This document shows, in pieces, positions 1 to 6,005 of a stretch of DNA of 6,009 nt. Position 1 is the stretch's first letter; the number at the start of each line of letters is the position of its first letter. This DNA is from Acidobacteriota bacterium. Lineage in GTDB: Bacteria > Acidobacteriota > UBA6911 > RPQK01. The translations under genes and the position numbers were made by a program. Where the stretch lies: positions 1-6,009 of the forward strand of contig RPQK01000499.1 of NCBI GenBank assembly GCA_003819755.1, given 5' to 3'. Under the pieces are notes generated by a model, which was not told where the DNA came from, ran no database searches, and was given only the letters and a program-made list of their open reading frames with translations.

Positions 1-1
1 C

Positions 2-1159
2 GAGATGGCGCTTGGAACAGCGTTGCTGGTCTCGGCCGGCCTGCTGCTCCACAGTTTTCTCAATGTCATGAGCGCGGATCGCGGCTACGAGGTGGAGCGC
101 GTTCTTGCAGTTGACTTGTCGCTTTTCGGGCCGCGCTACGAGAGTGGGGAAAGCCGCATACAATTCTACCGGGAAGTGACGGCAAACGTTCGCGCCATCC
201 CTGGGGTGCTTGCCGCCGGGACAATCAGTGATTTGCCCGCGACCGCCGGCTCCTCTGGAGCGAGCCAAACGATCTTCCACTCGACCGACACCGACTTTCA
301 GGGGCTGGTCCTCGCCCGACCGGTCGCCATGATTCGAAGTGTGACGACGGGATACTTTGCCGCCAGCGGGACCACTTTGCGGGCCGGCCGCTTTCTCACG
401 GACCACGAGTCGGTTCTGGTGGCAGTCGTCAGCGAATCCCTGGTCAAAAGCCTTTGGCCGGGTGAAAAGCCGGAGGCGGTTATCGGCCGCACTTTCCGTC
501 AGGGCCATGTCAATCGACCGTTGGTCACGATTGCCGGAGTGGTGAAGGATGTCCGTCCCGGATCGGCCGACGGCGATGTGCCGCCCATCGTCTATCGACC
601 TCACGGCCAGTGGGCAAGCGGCCCGGCCGCACTGGTGGTGAGGACTGCCCAGGAGCCCGCCGGGCTAGCCCCGGCCGTACGGGCGGCCATCAGGAAGATG
701 GACTCGAACCTGCCTATTCCAGCCATCCGCACAATGACAGAGATCGTGTCGGCGACCGTGGCGCAGCGGCGCTTCCAAATGATGCTGATTTCCCTGTTCG
801 CCGTCGTGGCCCTGCTCCTTGGAGCGGTCGGCGTCTATGGCGTGGTGAGCTACTCCGTCGCCTCCAGGACACGGGACATAGGACTCCGGATCGCACTGGG
901 AGCGATGGAGAGCGACGTGATGCGCTGGGTCTTTTCGAACGGCATGCGGCCCGTAGTAATCGGGCTCGTGATCGGCTTGCTCGGGGCGGTCGCTATCGGA
1001 AGAATGCTTCAAAGCCAACTCTTTGGAGTCAGTCCGACCGATCCTCTGTCGTTTGGCGTTGTCATTCTGGTTCTGCTGCTGACGTCCGGCCTGGCATGCT
1101 ACCTTCCGGCCCGCCGCGCCGCTCGATTGGACGCCATCGTCGCCCTTCGCCACGGGTGA
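2..1159 (+). CDS. MacB/FtsX-like ABC transporter permease, C-terminal half (5' end cut by window)
   Basis: The frame is open from the window edge (GAG at 2-4), and the internal ATG at 5 is not a credible start: the first residues (E-MALGTALLVSAGLLLHSF) are the transmembrane segment that normally opens the second half of acidobacterial duplicated permeases. Numbering from M at position 5, residues about 2-20 form a membrane helix, 30-255 form a MacB-type periplasmic core domain, and helices follow at about 260-283, 316-335 and 348-368. The conserved FtsX loop 'SRTRDIGLRIALGA' lies at 287-300, and the end 'PARRAARLDAIVALRHG' is typical of the family. Known members of about 800 residues work with a separate MacB-like ATPase in export of peptides or small molecules; no ATPase gene is visible here and the substrate cannot be inferred. 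The stop is TGA at 1157-1159. Family assignment is firm, function is not. Confidence 0.93.
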   Translation, partial: EMALGTALLVSAGLLLHSFLNVMSADRGYEVERVLAVDLSLFGPRYESGESRIQFYREVTANVRAIPGVLAAGTISDLPATAGSSGASQTIFHSTDTDFQGLVLARPVAMIRSVTTGYFAASGTTLRAGRFLTDHESVLVAVVSESLVKSLWPGEKPEAVIGRTFRQGHVNRPLVTIAGVVKDVRPGSADGDVPPIVYRPHGQWASGPAALVVRTAQEPAGLAPAVRAAIRKMDSNLPIPAIRTMTEIVSATVAQRRFQMMLISLFAVVALLLGAVGVYGVVSYSVASRTRDIGLRIALGAMESDVMRWVFSNGMRPVVIGLVIGLLGAVAIGRMLQSQLFGVSPTDPLSFGVVILVLLLTSGLACYLPARRAARLDAIVALRHG

Positions 1160-1196
1160 AACGTACCGTATTCGTATTCGGCGTGGCATCGGAGTG

Positions 1197-1260
1197 CGGT
1201 GAGAAGGTGCGAGAAAATCGAGGTTGTCGGCAACTTCGATTTTCTCACACCTCCTCACCG
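1197..1260. repeat. Near-perfect palindrome, 30-bp arms, 4-nt loop (IR-A)
   Basis: Arms 1197-1226 and 1231-1260 enclose the loop TCGG (1227-1230). Of 30 positions, 27 are Watson-Crick pairs; the mismatches are 1204/1253 (A/C), 1210/1247 (C/A) and 1222/1235 (G/T, a wobble on the + strand). The palindrome starts 38 bp after the permease stop codon. No T-run follows on either side, so a classical intrinsic terminator is not supported, although a transcript would form a very stable hairpin. A dispersed REP-type repeat or an RNA-processing or 3'-end stabilising hairpin are the main alternatives. No second copy occurs in the window. Confidence 0.85.
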
Positions 1261-1312
1261 TCGGAAACGGAGTCCTCGGGAGTGTTTTTGTGGCGACGGG
1301 TCGTCGCAAGCA

Positions 1313-1341
1313 TTGCCGGTAAGACGAAGGCAGGATATGAT
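1313..1341 (+). promoter_or_regulatory. Candidate sigma-70 promoter for the radical SAM gene
   Basis: TTGCCG (1313-1318, 4 of 6 to TTGACA) and TATGAT (1336-1341, 5 of 6 to TATAAT) are separated by exactly 17 bp. Transcription would begin near 1348, leaving a leader of roughly 110 nt before TTG 1457. The leader was read for a cobalamin riboswitch, which would suit a B12-type enzyme, but no B12-box-like sequence was found. The rest of the 1160-1456 gap holds palindrome IR-A (1197-1260) and nothing else recognisable. A match of this quality can occur by chance. Confidence 0.4.
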
Positions 1342-1440
1342 CTGCGAGTCACAGTCCGCAGGTGGGGTCACGGTCAAAAGCTTCGTCCGAACTACCCGGT
1401 CCTTCGGAACAACGACAACAACGCCACTCGGCTTTTCCAG

Positions 1441-1446
1441 AGGAGG
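1441..1446 (+). promoter_or_regulatory. Shine-Dalgarno AGGAGG deciding the radical SAM start
   Basis: A full AGGAGG lies 10 nt before the in-frame TTG at 1457-1459. It is the only strong ribosome-binding sequence near the conserved N-terminus and supports TTG 1457 over the far-upstream GTG at 1199. Confidence 0.7.
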
Positions 1447-1456
1447 ACAGGTTCGC

Positions 1457-2902
1457 TTGCGTCTCTATCTCGTTAATCCATCAAACCCCCTGGTGAGCAT
1501 TATCAAGGTCAAGGAGAGCCGTTGGAACCGCTACCGCGTGTGGAAACCGCTGAGCCTCATGACCCTGGCGGGATTGACGCCGCCGGAATGGGAAGTCTCA
1601 ATTGTGGACGAAAATCTCGGCGTGCCCGACTATGAGGCGATGGCTCGGCCGGACCTGGTCGGGATTACGGCCTTCACTTCGCAGGCCAACCGCGCCTATG
1701 AAATAGCTCGTCGTTTCCGAGGCCTGGGCGTGCCCGTGATCATGGGTGGCATCCACGCAACAATGTGTTTAGACGAAGTTATGGAGCAGGCTGACTCGGT
1801 AGTCACCGGGGAAGCCGAGGGTGTCTGGGTCCAGGTGCTGCAAGACGCCCGGCAAGGGAGTCTGAAGCGTCGCTACGACGGAGGTTTTGCCGACCTGAAA
1901 GATATTCCCGTGGCTCGCCATGATCTCTTGCCTCCCGCATATGCGTTCGGCGCCGTCCAGACGACGCGCGGTTGTCCCTTGAACTGCAGCTTCTGCAGCG
2001 TGACGGCCTTCAACGGCGCTCATTACCGGCAGCGGCCAATTCCGCAAGTCGTTCGCGAGTTCCAATCGATCCCCGAGAAACATGTTCTGATTGTCGACGA
2101 CAACCTGATCGGTACCAGCGCTCGACACATCGCGCGAGCTAAGGACCTGTTTCGAGCCCTGATCGAGGCGGATCTGGGGAAGCGATGGGTTGCCCAGGCC
2201 ACCATCAACTTTGCCGATGACGAGGAACTGCTCACACTGGCCGCCAAGGCGGGTTGTGCCGGGGTGTTCATCGGCTTTGAATCTCCCTCGCCGGAGGGGC
2301 TGCGAGAACTGGGCAAGAAGTTCAACATGTTGAAGGGCCGGGATTTCCGCGCCTCGGTACGCCGCATACAGCGGCACAACATACTGGTCGTCGGTTCCTT
2401 TATCATCGGCCTGGACGTCGACGGACCGGGTATAGGCAAACGTATCAGCGAAGCGGCCAGTCATTACGGTGTGGACAACCTGAACGTCCTGTTTCTGACG
2501 CCTTTGCCCGGCACACGCCTTTGGGACGAGATGAAATCGGCTGACCGCCTGGCCCTCGATAACTTTCCGGAAGACTGGAGATACTATACTCTTACCTTTC
2601 CGGTCGCCCGGTATCGCCAGTTGTCCCAGGACGATATCATCCAGGAAGCACAGAGCTGTAGCCGCAGCTTCTATTCCACTCCGCGAATACTCGCCCGCCT
2701 GGGCAGCAGCATTTGGCGCTGGCGCCAGCCTCTGATTAGCTTCGTGGGTAATTTCTCGTACCGCAGCAATATCGACGTCGATCGGAAGAGCTACGTGGAT
2801 TTCCGGCGTCAATATCCGAAAGGCGTCGAGGCCTGGGGGGAGCGAGATGTATCGAGCAGCGGGCACGATCTGTTTGTAGTTCCGCCTTCAGGCGGGCAGT
2901 GA
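1457..2902 (+). CDS. B12-binding-domain radical SAM protein
   Basis: Starting at TTG 1457 the product is 481 residues and begins MRLYLVNPSNPLVSI, the usual opening of this class. The open frame runs back to GTG 1199, but that stretch crosses palindrome IR-A, is low in protein-like character and would add 86 unrelated residues. Residues about 1-135 form a cobalamin-binding-like Rossmann domain with 'GGIHATM' (97-103) and 'VVTGEAEGVW' (115-124); no DxHxxG motif is visible, so any cobalamin would lack the classical histidine ligand. The radical SAM core follows: C173, C177 and C180 form the CxxxCxxC motif that binds the 4Fe-4S cluster, and 'FIGFES' (271-276) is the usual GxE-type strand. Such proteins use S-adenosylmethionine for methyl transfer or ring chemistry, often on lipids or natural products; the hopanoid methylase HpnP is a distant relative of the same architecture. 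The substrate is unknown and no biosynthetic neighbour helps. The last 16 residues (466-481) are encoded by the palindromic element at 2851-3074, so the native C-terminus was probably altered. Stop TGA at 2900-2902. Confidence 0.92.
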   Translation: MRLYLVNPSNPLVSIIKVKESRWNRYRVWKPLSLMTLAGLTPPEWEVSIVDENLGVPDYEAMARPDLVGITAFTSQANRAYEIARRFRGLGVPVIMGGIHATMCLDEVMEQADSVVTGEAEGVWVQVLQDARQGSLKRRYDGGFADLKDIPVARHDLLPPAYAFGAVQTTRGCPLNCSFCSVTAFNGAHYRQRPIPQVVREFQSIPEKHVLIVDDNLIGTSARHIARAKDLFRALIEADLGKRWVAQATINFADDEELLTLAAKAGCAGVFIGFESPSPEGLRELGKKFNMLKGRDFRASVRRIQRHNILVVGSFIIGLDVDGPGIGKRISEAASHYGVDNLNVLFLTPLPGTRLWDEMKSADRLALDNFPEDWRYYTLTFPVARYRQLSQDDIIQEAQSCSRSFYSTPRILARLGSSIWRWRQPLISFVGNFSYRSNIDVDRKSYVDFRRQYPKGVEAWGERDVSSSGHDLFVVPPSGGQ

Positions 2903-3074
2903 AGAGCCTGCCCGTTGCTAATGGCACGCTCTTCACTGCACCCCTGAAGCCGGAACTGCGAACTTTAGGCGGGTGAATCGACCATTTCAGCCCCACTGGC
3001 CTCGTTCCAGGGAATGCTCGATCTAAAGCCCGCCTCAAGGCGGAACTACCAACAAATCGTGCCCGCTGCTCGAT
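2851..3074. repeat. 224-bp composite palindromic element with 47-bp inverted ends (IR-B)
   Basis: The end 2851-2897 is repeated in inverted orientation at 3028-3074 with 44 of 47 positions identical; identity stops abruptly on both sides. Each end carries a small hairpin, CCGCC-TTCA-GGCGG on the left and CCGCC-TCAA-GGCGG on the right. The interior holds a large hairpin (2872-2963) and a weaker palindrome (2967-2973 with 3029-3035, 2977-2981 with 3018-3022). No open frame or transposase fits inside and I see no target-site duplication. The layout, two palindromic units in opposite orientation, resembles a BIME or MITE. It sits between convergent genes and overlaps the 3' end of the radical SAM gene. 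From memory, peptides like the encoded 'VVPPSGG' and the 'LKPELRT' readable at about 2945-2965 recur as spurious translations of dispersed repeats in acidobacterial genomes; this is unverified. Confidence 0.85.
2872..2963. repeat. Long hairpin across the radical SAM stop codon
   Basis: Arms 2872-2912 and 2923-2963 lie in one continuous register around a 10-nt loop (2913-2922). About 37 of 41 positions pair (35 Watson-Crick, 2 G-T), including an uninterrupted 12-bp block 2896-2907/2928-2939 and a 15-position block 2878-2892/2943-2957 with one mismatch. The hairpin contains the last codons and the TGA at 2900-2902. It competes for bases 2872-2897 with the 47-bp end-to-end pairing of IR-B, so the two folds exclude each other. 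It could act in termination or 3'-end protection, but no T-run follows. Confidence 0.8.
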
Positions 3075-3156
3075 TAAGTGCCTCAGCGGCCTGCGTTGGC
3101 TTCATGGACGAAAGTTCGCTTTGTTAAGGAGGCCAATATCGACTTGAGCGTGCCCT

Positions 3157-4239
3157 TCACGCTGGTTTTGAGTAATACCCGCTGCGGGTCTGTACTTTCA
3201 GATTCTTGTCCTTTGTCCGCAGCTTGATCTTCCGGAATCCCGCCTTGGCACCGGGCGCAGCGGTGTAACTCAGGCTGTATTGGCTGCGCAGCTCCTCCTG
3301 AATCTGGTCGAAGATCTCGGTCAGACCCATTTTCTTTGAAACGTCGTAGGCGCCGCCGCCTGTCTGAGATGAGAGATCTTTTAGAGCCGAATAGCCTTCC
3401 GAACCCGGGCCTCCGAGGACGATTCCCGGGCCTCCCATTCCCCGGTAGAATCCCTGATCGTAGTATCGGATGCTGTAGATAATGCAGTCAGCGCGGTGGC
3501 TGGCCTCAATCGCTTCCTTCTGACTGACTTTGCTACCCTGGTCCAGACCGTCGGAGATGAGGATGATTGTTTTTCTGCCGGCCTCGTTTCGCAGCACTTC
3601 ATCAGCTGCCAGAAACACCGCGTCGTAGAGCAGCGTGCCTGCCGGCTTTCCTTGGGAAGGTCCGCCAATGGGTGGATATTGCCCGCCACCACCGGGCCAG
3701 GGGAATTGGCTGCTGCCGGTCCCGAGGCCATTGCCGGCTTTACTGCTCCGATTGAACGGCCTCCGTGCAAAGCTGGGCCTGCCCGGCACTTCGAGTCTGT
3801 TCAGAGCCTCTTCCAAATCGTTTTGTGAGGACGTGAGATCCTGGAGCATCACGACGTCCGAGTCAAACTGGATCAGGAAGGCGAGGTCCCTCTCGGGTCT
3901 CAGCACGTGATCGAAGAAGTGCAAAGCGGCCGATTGCTCCTCGTCGATCAGCCGTCGCTGGCTGACGCTCGTGTCCACGAGCAGTCCGATGGTCAGCGGC
4001 AGGTCGGTCTGACGAAAGAAATTTGTGATTTGCTGAGGCTTACCGTCTTCTTCCAGAATGAAATCATCCTTCGAAAGGTTCGTGACGATCCGGCCCTCGC
4101 GGTCCCGAATGGTGGCCAGGACGTTGACGATGTTGACCCCCACTTTAAATTCGGGAGTTTTCTGAGCGAGTGCGACGATCGCACTTCCTGCCGCCAGACT
4201 CAGGACTGCTACCAATACTCTATTTCGGGCGTGACGCAT
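3157..4239 (-). CDS. Secreted von Willebrand factor A domain protein (acidobacterial VWFA class)
   Basis: The product is 360 residues. Residues 1-25 look like a Sec signal peptide (basic start, hydrophobic 'VLVAVLSLAAGSAIVALAQ'), with cleavage probable near ALAQ. Residues about 30-78 match the short N-terminal region of this class ('FKVGVNIVNVLATIRDREGR', 'DDFILEEDGKPQQI'). The VWA domain spans about 82-315. Its metal-binding (MIDAS) residues appear as D89-T-S-V-S93, T202 with D206 in 'GTLLYDAVF', and D230 in 'LISDGLDQGS'. A Gly/Pro/Ser-rich insert (about 152-199) interrupts the domain. The end 'YSLSYT...FRKIKLRTKDKNLKVQTRSGYYS' is typical of the class. The protein is expected outside the cytoplasmic membrane; its ligand is unknown, and metal-dependent protein binding is the family expectation. 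ATG at 4237-4239 is preceded on the minus strand by AGGAGG with a 9-nt gap. It is convergent with the radical SAM gene and divergent from the GH172-like gene. Confidence 0.92.
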   Translation of the reverse strand: MRHARNRVLVAVLSLAAGSAIVALAQKTPEFKVGVNIVNVLATIRDREGRIVTNLSKDDFILEEDGKPQQITNFFRQTDLPLTIGLLVDTSVSQRRLIDEEQSAALHFFDHVLRPERDLAFLIQFDSDVVMLQDLTSSQNDLEEALNRLEVPGRPSFARRPFNRSSKAGNGLGTGSSQFPWPGGGGQYPPIGGPSQGKPAGTLLYDAVFLAADEVLRNEAGRKTIILISDGLDQGSKVSQKEAIEASHRADCIIYSIRYYDQGFYRGMGGPGIVLGGPGSEGYSALKDLSSQTGGGAYDVSKKMGLTEIFDQIQEELRSQYSLSYTAAPGAKAGFRKIKLRTKDKNLKVQTRSGYYSKPA

Positions 4240-4248
4240 GCAATAGGC

Positions 4249-4254
4249 CCTCCT
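4249..4254 (-). promoter_or_regulatory. Ribosome-binding site of the VWFA gene
   Basis: CCTCCT on the + strand reads AGGAGG on the coding strand, 9 nt before the ATG at 4239-4237. It fixes the start that also gives a complete signal peptide. Confidence 0.75.
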
Positions 4255-4279
4255 AAGGGACTTGATGGGTTGAGGCTTG

Positions 4280-4309
4280 TGTAAAGTTCAGCGCGAAATG
4301 TAAAAGTTC
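4280..4309. repeat. Tandem direct repeat, about two helical turns apart
   Basis: TGTAAAGTTC (4280-4289) recurs as TGTAAAAGTTC (4299-4309), differing by one inserted A, with starts 19 bp apart. Both copies lie between the minus-strand TTGACA hexamer and the VWFA ribosome-binding site, a position that would suit a regulator-binding pair. Chance occurrence in an AT-richer patch cannot be excluded. Confidence 0.35.
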
Positions 4310-4448
4310 TGTCAACTCGGGCCGAGGGGGCATCCCTGACTTTGCGTCCGGTTGCGGCGGCCCCGCAGGCCTCGAAACCCACCCTGCGTTGATAAGGTCT
4401 CGCTCATAGGGTCTAGGAAGTATATTCTGCTTCCGAGAGTTCCGACAC

Positions 4449-4454
4449 AAGGAG
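4449..4454 (+). promoter_or_regulatory. Ribosome-binding site of the GH172-like gene
   Basis: AAGGAG lies 5 nt before ATG 4460. It supports this start over the open-frame ATG at 4352, which would put 36 unrelated residues in front of the signal peptide, and over the second ATG at 4469. Confidence 0.75.
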
Positions 4455-4459
4455 ACACT

Positions 4460-5599
4460 ATGCCATTCATGAACCACTCGGGACGGAGAGGTTTTTTGCA
4501 CCGGTTGGCGGCATTCGCCGGCTTGTCCGCAGGCGCTCCCATCGCAGCACAGGCTCAGGGCCGCCTCACTCAGGGACCGGGGAACGACTTTCCCGGACTG
4601 CCCTCGTACGCCCGCACTCAGGACTACAAGTCACTCAAGCAGTCGAGCCACGATCCTACAGGCGGCAACGCCGACCGCTGGCCGATCAGGCCCGGAGCCA
4701 CACAGGAACTGTTCAACCAGTCCGGCGCCGGCTTGATCACCCATATCTGGTTCACGATCGCCGCGCAGAGCCCGCTGCATTTGAAGGAAGTAATCCTGCG
4801 CGCCTATTGGGACGGCAACGCCAAGCCGAGCGTGGAAGTGCCGGTCGGTGACTTCTTCGGTCTCAACCTCGGCGATTATGCGATCTACGAAAGCGCCTAC
4901 CTCGCCTGTTCTCCCGGACGGTCGCTAAACTGCTACTTCGCGATGCCTTACCGCAGGGGGGCCCGCATGACTGTCACCAACGACGGATCGCGCGATGTCG
5001 GTGCATTCTACTCGAACATCGATTTCATTGCCGTCGACAGCCTCCCCAATGATGCCCTTTATTTTCATGCGCAGTACCGGCAGGAGACACCCACGCAAGG
5101 ACTCAAGCTGCCCGACAGCAAAAACCCGGACGGCAAGGAGAACTACGTTTACTGCGAAACACGCGGCCGAGGCCAGCTCATGGGGGTCACGCTCGGGTGG
5201 GTGCAGAACTCCGAAGCCTGGATGGGCGAGGGCGACGACATGATTTTCATCGACGACGAGTCCAAACCCCTCATCATCGGCACCGGCTCAGAAGACTACT
5301 TCTGCGGGAGCTGGAACTTCGGCGGGCGGGATGGGGCACGACCGTTCTCGCACCACCAGTATGGGGCCCCGCTCATCACGAGCCCCGAGCGAACAGGCGG
5401 CCGCTACTGCTGCTACCGTTTCCACGGCGACAACCCGGTCACGTTTACCAGGTATCTAAAGCACACCATGGAGCACGGACACGCGAACGACCGCACCGAC
5501 ATGTACTACTCCTGCGCCTATTGGTACCAGGATAGCCCCTACACTGACTTTCCGGGCATGCCGCCCGTCCAGTCGCGCATCCCGGTAGTGAAGGCCTGA
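4460..5599 (+). CDS. DUF2961 / glycoside hydrolase family 172-like protein with Tat signal
   Basis: The product is 379 residues. Its N-terminus has a twin-arginine pattern, 'GRRGFLHRL' (8-16), then a hydrophobic stretch to about 29 and a probable cleavage site after 'AQAQ' (30-33), so export of the folded protein is expected. The body is a DUF2961 domain (about 50-370) with the recognisable blocks 'GAGLITHIWFT' (89-99), 'PVGDFFG' (128-134) and 'GTGSEDYF' (274-281). The family includes difructose-anhydride synthase/hydrolase and arabinofuranosidase enzymes (GH172). The two glutamates described as catalytic there are, from memory, 21 residues apart; here E257 (in MGEGDD) and E278 (in TGSEDY) show the same spacing and context, so the protein is probably catalytic. 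The sugar (fructofuranoside, arabinofuranoside or other) cannot be told from sequence, and no transporter or second glycosidase is adjacent. It is transcribed divergently from the VWFA gene, and TGA at 5597-5599 is followed by a gene-free stretch. Confidence 0.92.
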   Translation: MPFMNHSGRRGFLHRLAAFAGLSAGAPIAAQAQGRLTQGPGNDFPGLPSYARTQDYKSLKQSSHDPTGGNADRWPIRPGATQELFNQSGAGLITHIWFTIAAQSPLHLKEVILRAYWDGNAKPSVEVPVGDFFGLNLGDYAIYESAYLACSPGRSLNCYFAMPYRRGARMTVTNDGSRDVGAFYSNIDFIAVDSLPNDALYFHAQYRQETPTQGLKLPDSKNPDGKENYVYCETRGRGQLMGVTLGWVQNSEAWMGEGDDMIFIDDESKPLIIGTGSEDYFCGSWNFGGRDGARPFSHHQYGAPLITSPERTGGRYCCYRFHGDNPVTFTRYLKHTMEHGHANDRTDMYYSCAYWYQDSPYTDFPGMPPVQSRIPVVKA

Positions 5600-5750
5600 A
5601 ACGGGTCCGCGGCGCGTCCAGAGCCTACTCTGCTGGCTCCGCGGCGGCCGTCGAATAAGGTTCTCATAGGGGTCGCGTAGCAAAGCCGCATTTTGCGCCA
5701 GACAGGTCTTTTGGGGCCGGAAGACGTGCCTGGGTAAATCAATGAGGCTA
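5600..5750. other. Gene-free stretch after the GH172-like gene
   Basis: No credible coding region or RNA gene is visible. Two short features stand out: a repeated CCGCGG hexamer (5607-5612 and 5639-5644) bracketing a 5-bp hairpin GAGCC/GGCTC (5621-5625/5635-5639), and a weak GTCTT/AAGAC hairpin near 5707-5726. Neither is followed by a T-run, so no intrinsic terminator is called. Confidence 0.5.
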
Positions 5751-6005
5751 AGGGCTCGGCTCCTTCCTTACGCCGGAGGCGTGAGAGGAGAGTAGCCGGG
5801 GGTGGAGCCGTTTTTCAGGCGACACCCCCGGGAAAACGACGCAGAAGCAAGAACGCACCCCGGCAGGGGTGGGAGGAGTCCGTCCGCCCATCCCTGCTGG
5901 AGTGGGGGATTTTATTGCCGGTTTCCCGGGGTGGCGCCTGAAAGACGGCTCCAGCCCCGGCTACTCTCCTCTCACGCCTCCGGCGTGAGGAAGTAGCCGG
6001 GCCCT
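5751..6005. repeat. 255-bp nested palindromic element with about 86-bp arms (IR-C)
   Basis: Arms 5751-5837 and 5921-6005 are inverted copies with about 79 of 87 aligned positions identical (6 mismatches, 2 single-base gaps), including 32 uninterrupted pairs from 5770 to 5801. Each arm is also palindromic: in the right arm 5959-5978 pairs with 5982-5998 around TCC with three extra bases. The central spacer (5838-5920) holds another inverted repeat, 5860-5873 with 5887-5900 (12 of 14), and a small CACCCC-GGCA-GGGGTG hairpin (5856-5871). AGTAGCCGGG occurs in direct orientation at 5791-5800 and 5992-6001. No transposase or convincing reading frame is inside; the 64-codon frame at 5802-5996 merely reads through the palindrome. 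The structure suggests a BIME-like pair of REP units or a MITE. It shares no obvious sequence with IR-A or IR-B. Confidence 0.87.

Larger units (their letters stand above)
4240..4459. promoter_or_regulatory. Divergent intergenic region with candidate control sites
   Basis: This 220-bp gap must hold promoters for both the VWFA gene (-) and the GH172-like gene (+). Visible sites are: a perfect minus-strand TTGACA (4310-4315) with no good -10 at 16-18 bp; an 11-bp palindrome CTCGG-G-CCGAG (4316-4326) abutting it; the tandem motif at 4280-4309 listed separately; a TATATT hexamer (4421-4426, 5 of 6 to the -10 consensus) on the + strand with no good -35 at 17 bp; and an inverted repeat GGAAG/CTTCC (4416-4420/4430-4434) flanking that hexamer. 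No promoter can be called confidently on either strand. Confidence 0.4.

Noticed and set aside
1342..1440. Possible cobalamin riboswitch before the B12-type radical SAM gene
   Set aside because: No B12-box-like sequence or characteristic core could be found by eye in the leader.
610..1476. A 288-codon plus-strand frame overlapping the permease end and the intergenic region
   Set aside because: Arg/Gly/Ser-rich product without motifs, in another frame of a confident permease gene and running through palindrome IR-A.
1769..2866. A 365-codon open frame on the minus strand opposite the radical SAM gene
   Set aside because: It is antisense to a gene with clear motifs, and its translation shows no domain features, only the composition expected of a GC-rich shadow frame.
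2842..3084. Target-site duplication flanking the 224-bp element
   Set aside because: The bases on either side (ending GAGATGT on the left, beginning TAAGTGC on the right) show no matching direct repeat.
3126..3159. AAGGAGG at 3126-3132 followed by an in-range TTG as a possible small gene
   Set aside because: The frame encodes under 30 codons, antisense to the 3' end of the VWFA gene, with no supporting feature.
4287..4315. Minus-strand sigma-70 promoter based on TTGACA at 4310-4315
   Set aside because: The hexamer is perfect, but positions 16-18 bp downstream (GCTGAA and its neighbours) do not resemble a -10 element, so it is kept only as a candidate site.
5802..5996. A 64-codon plus-strand frame near the window end
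   Set aside because: It lies wholly within the palindromic element and is explained by its repeated sequence; no ribosome-binding site precedes it that would make it credible.
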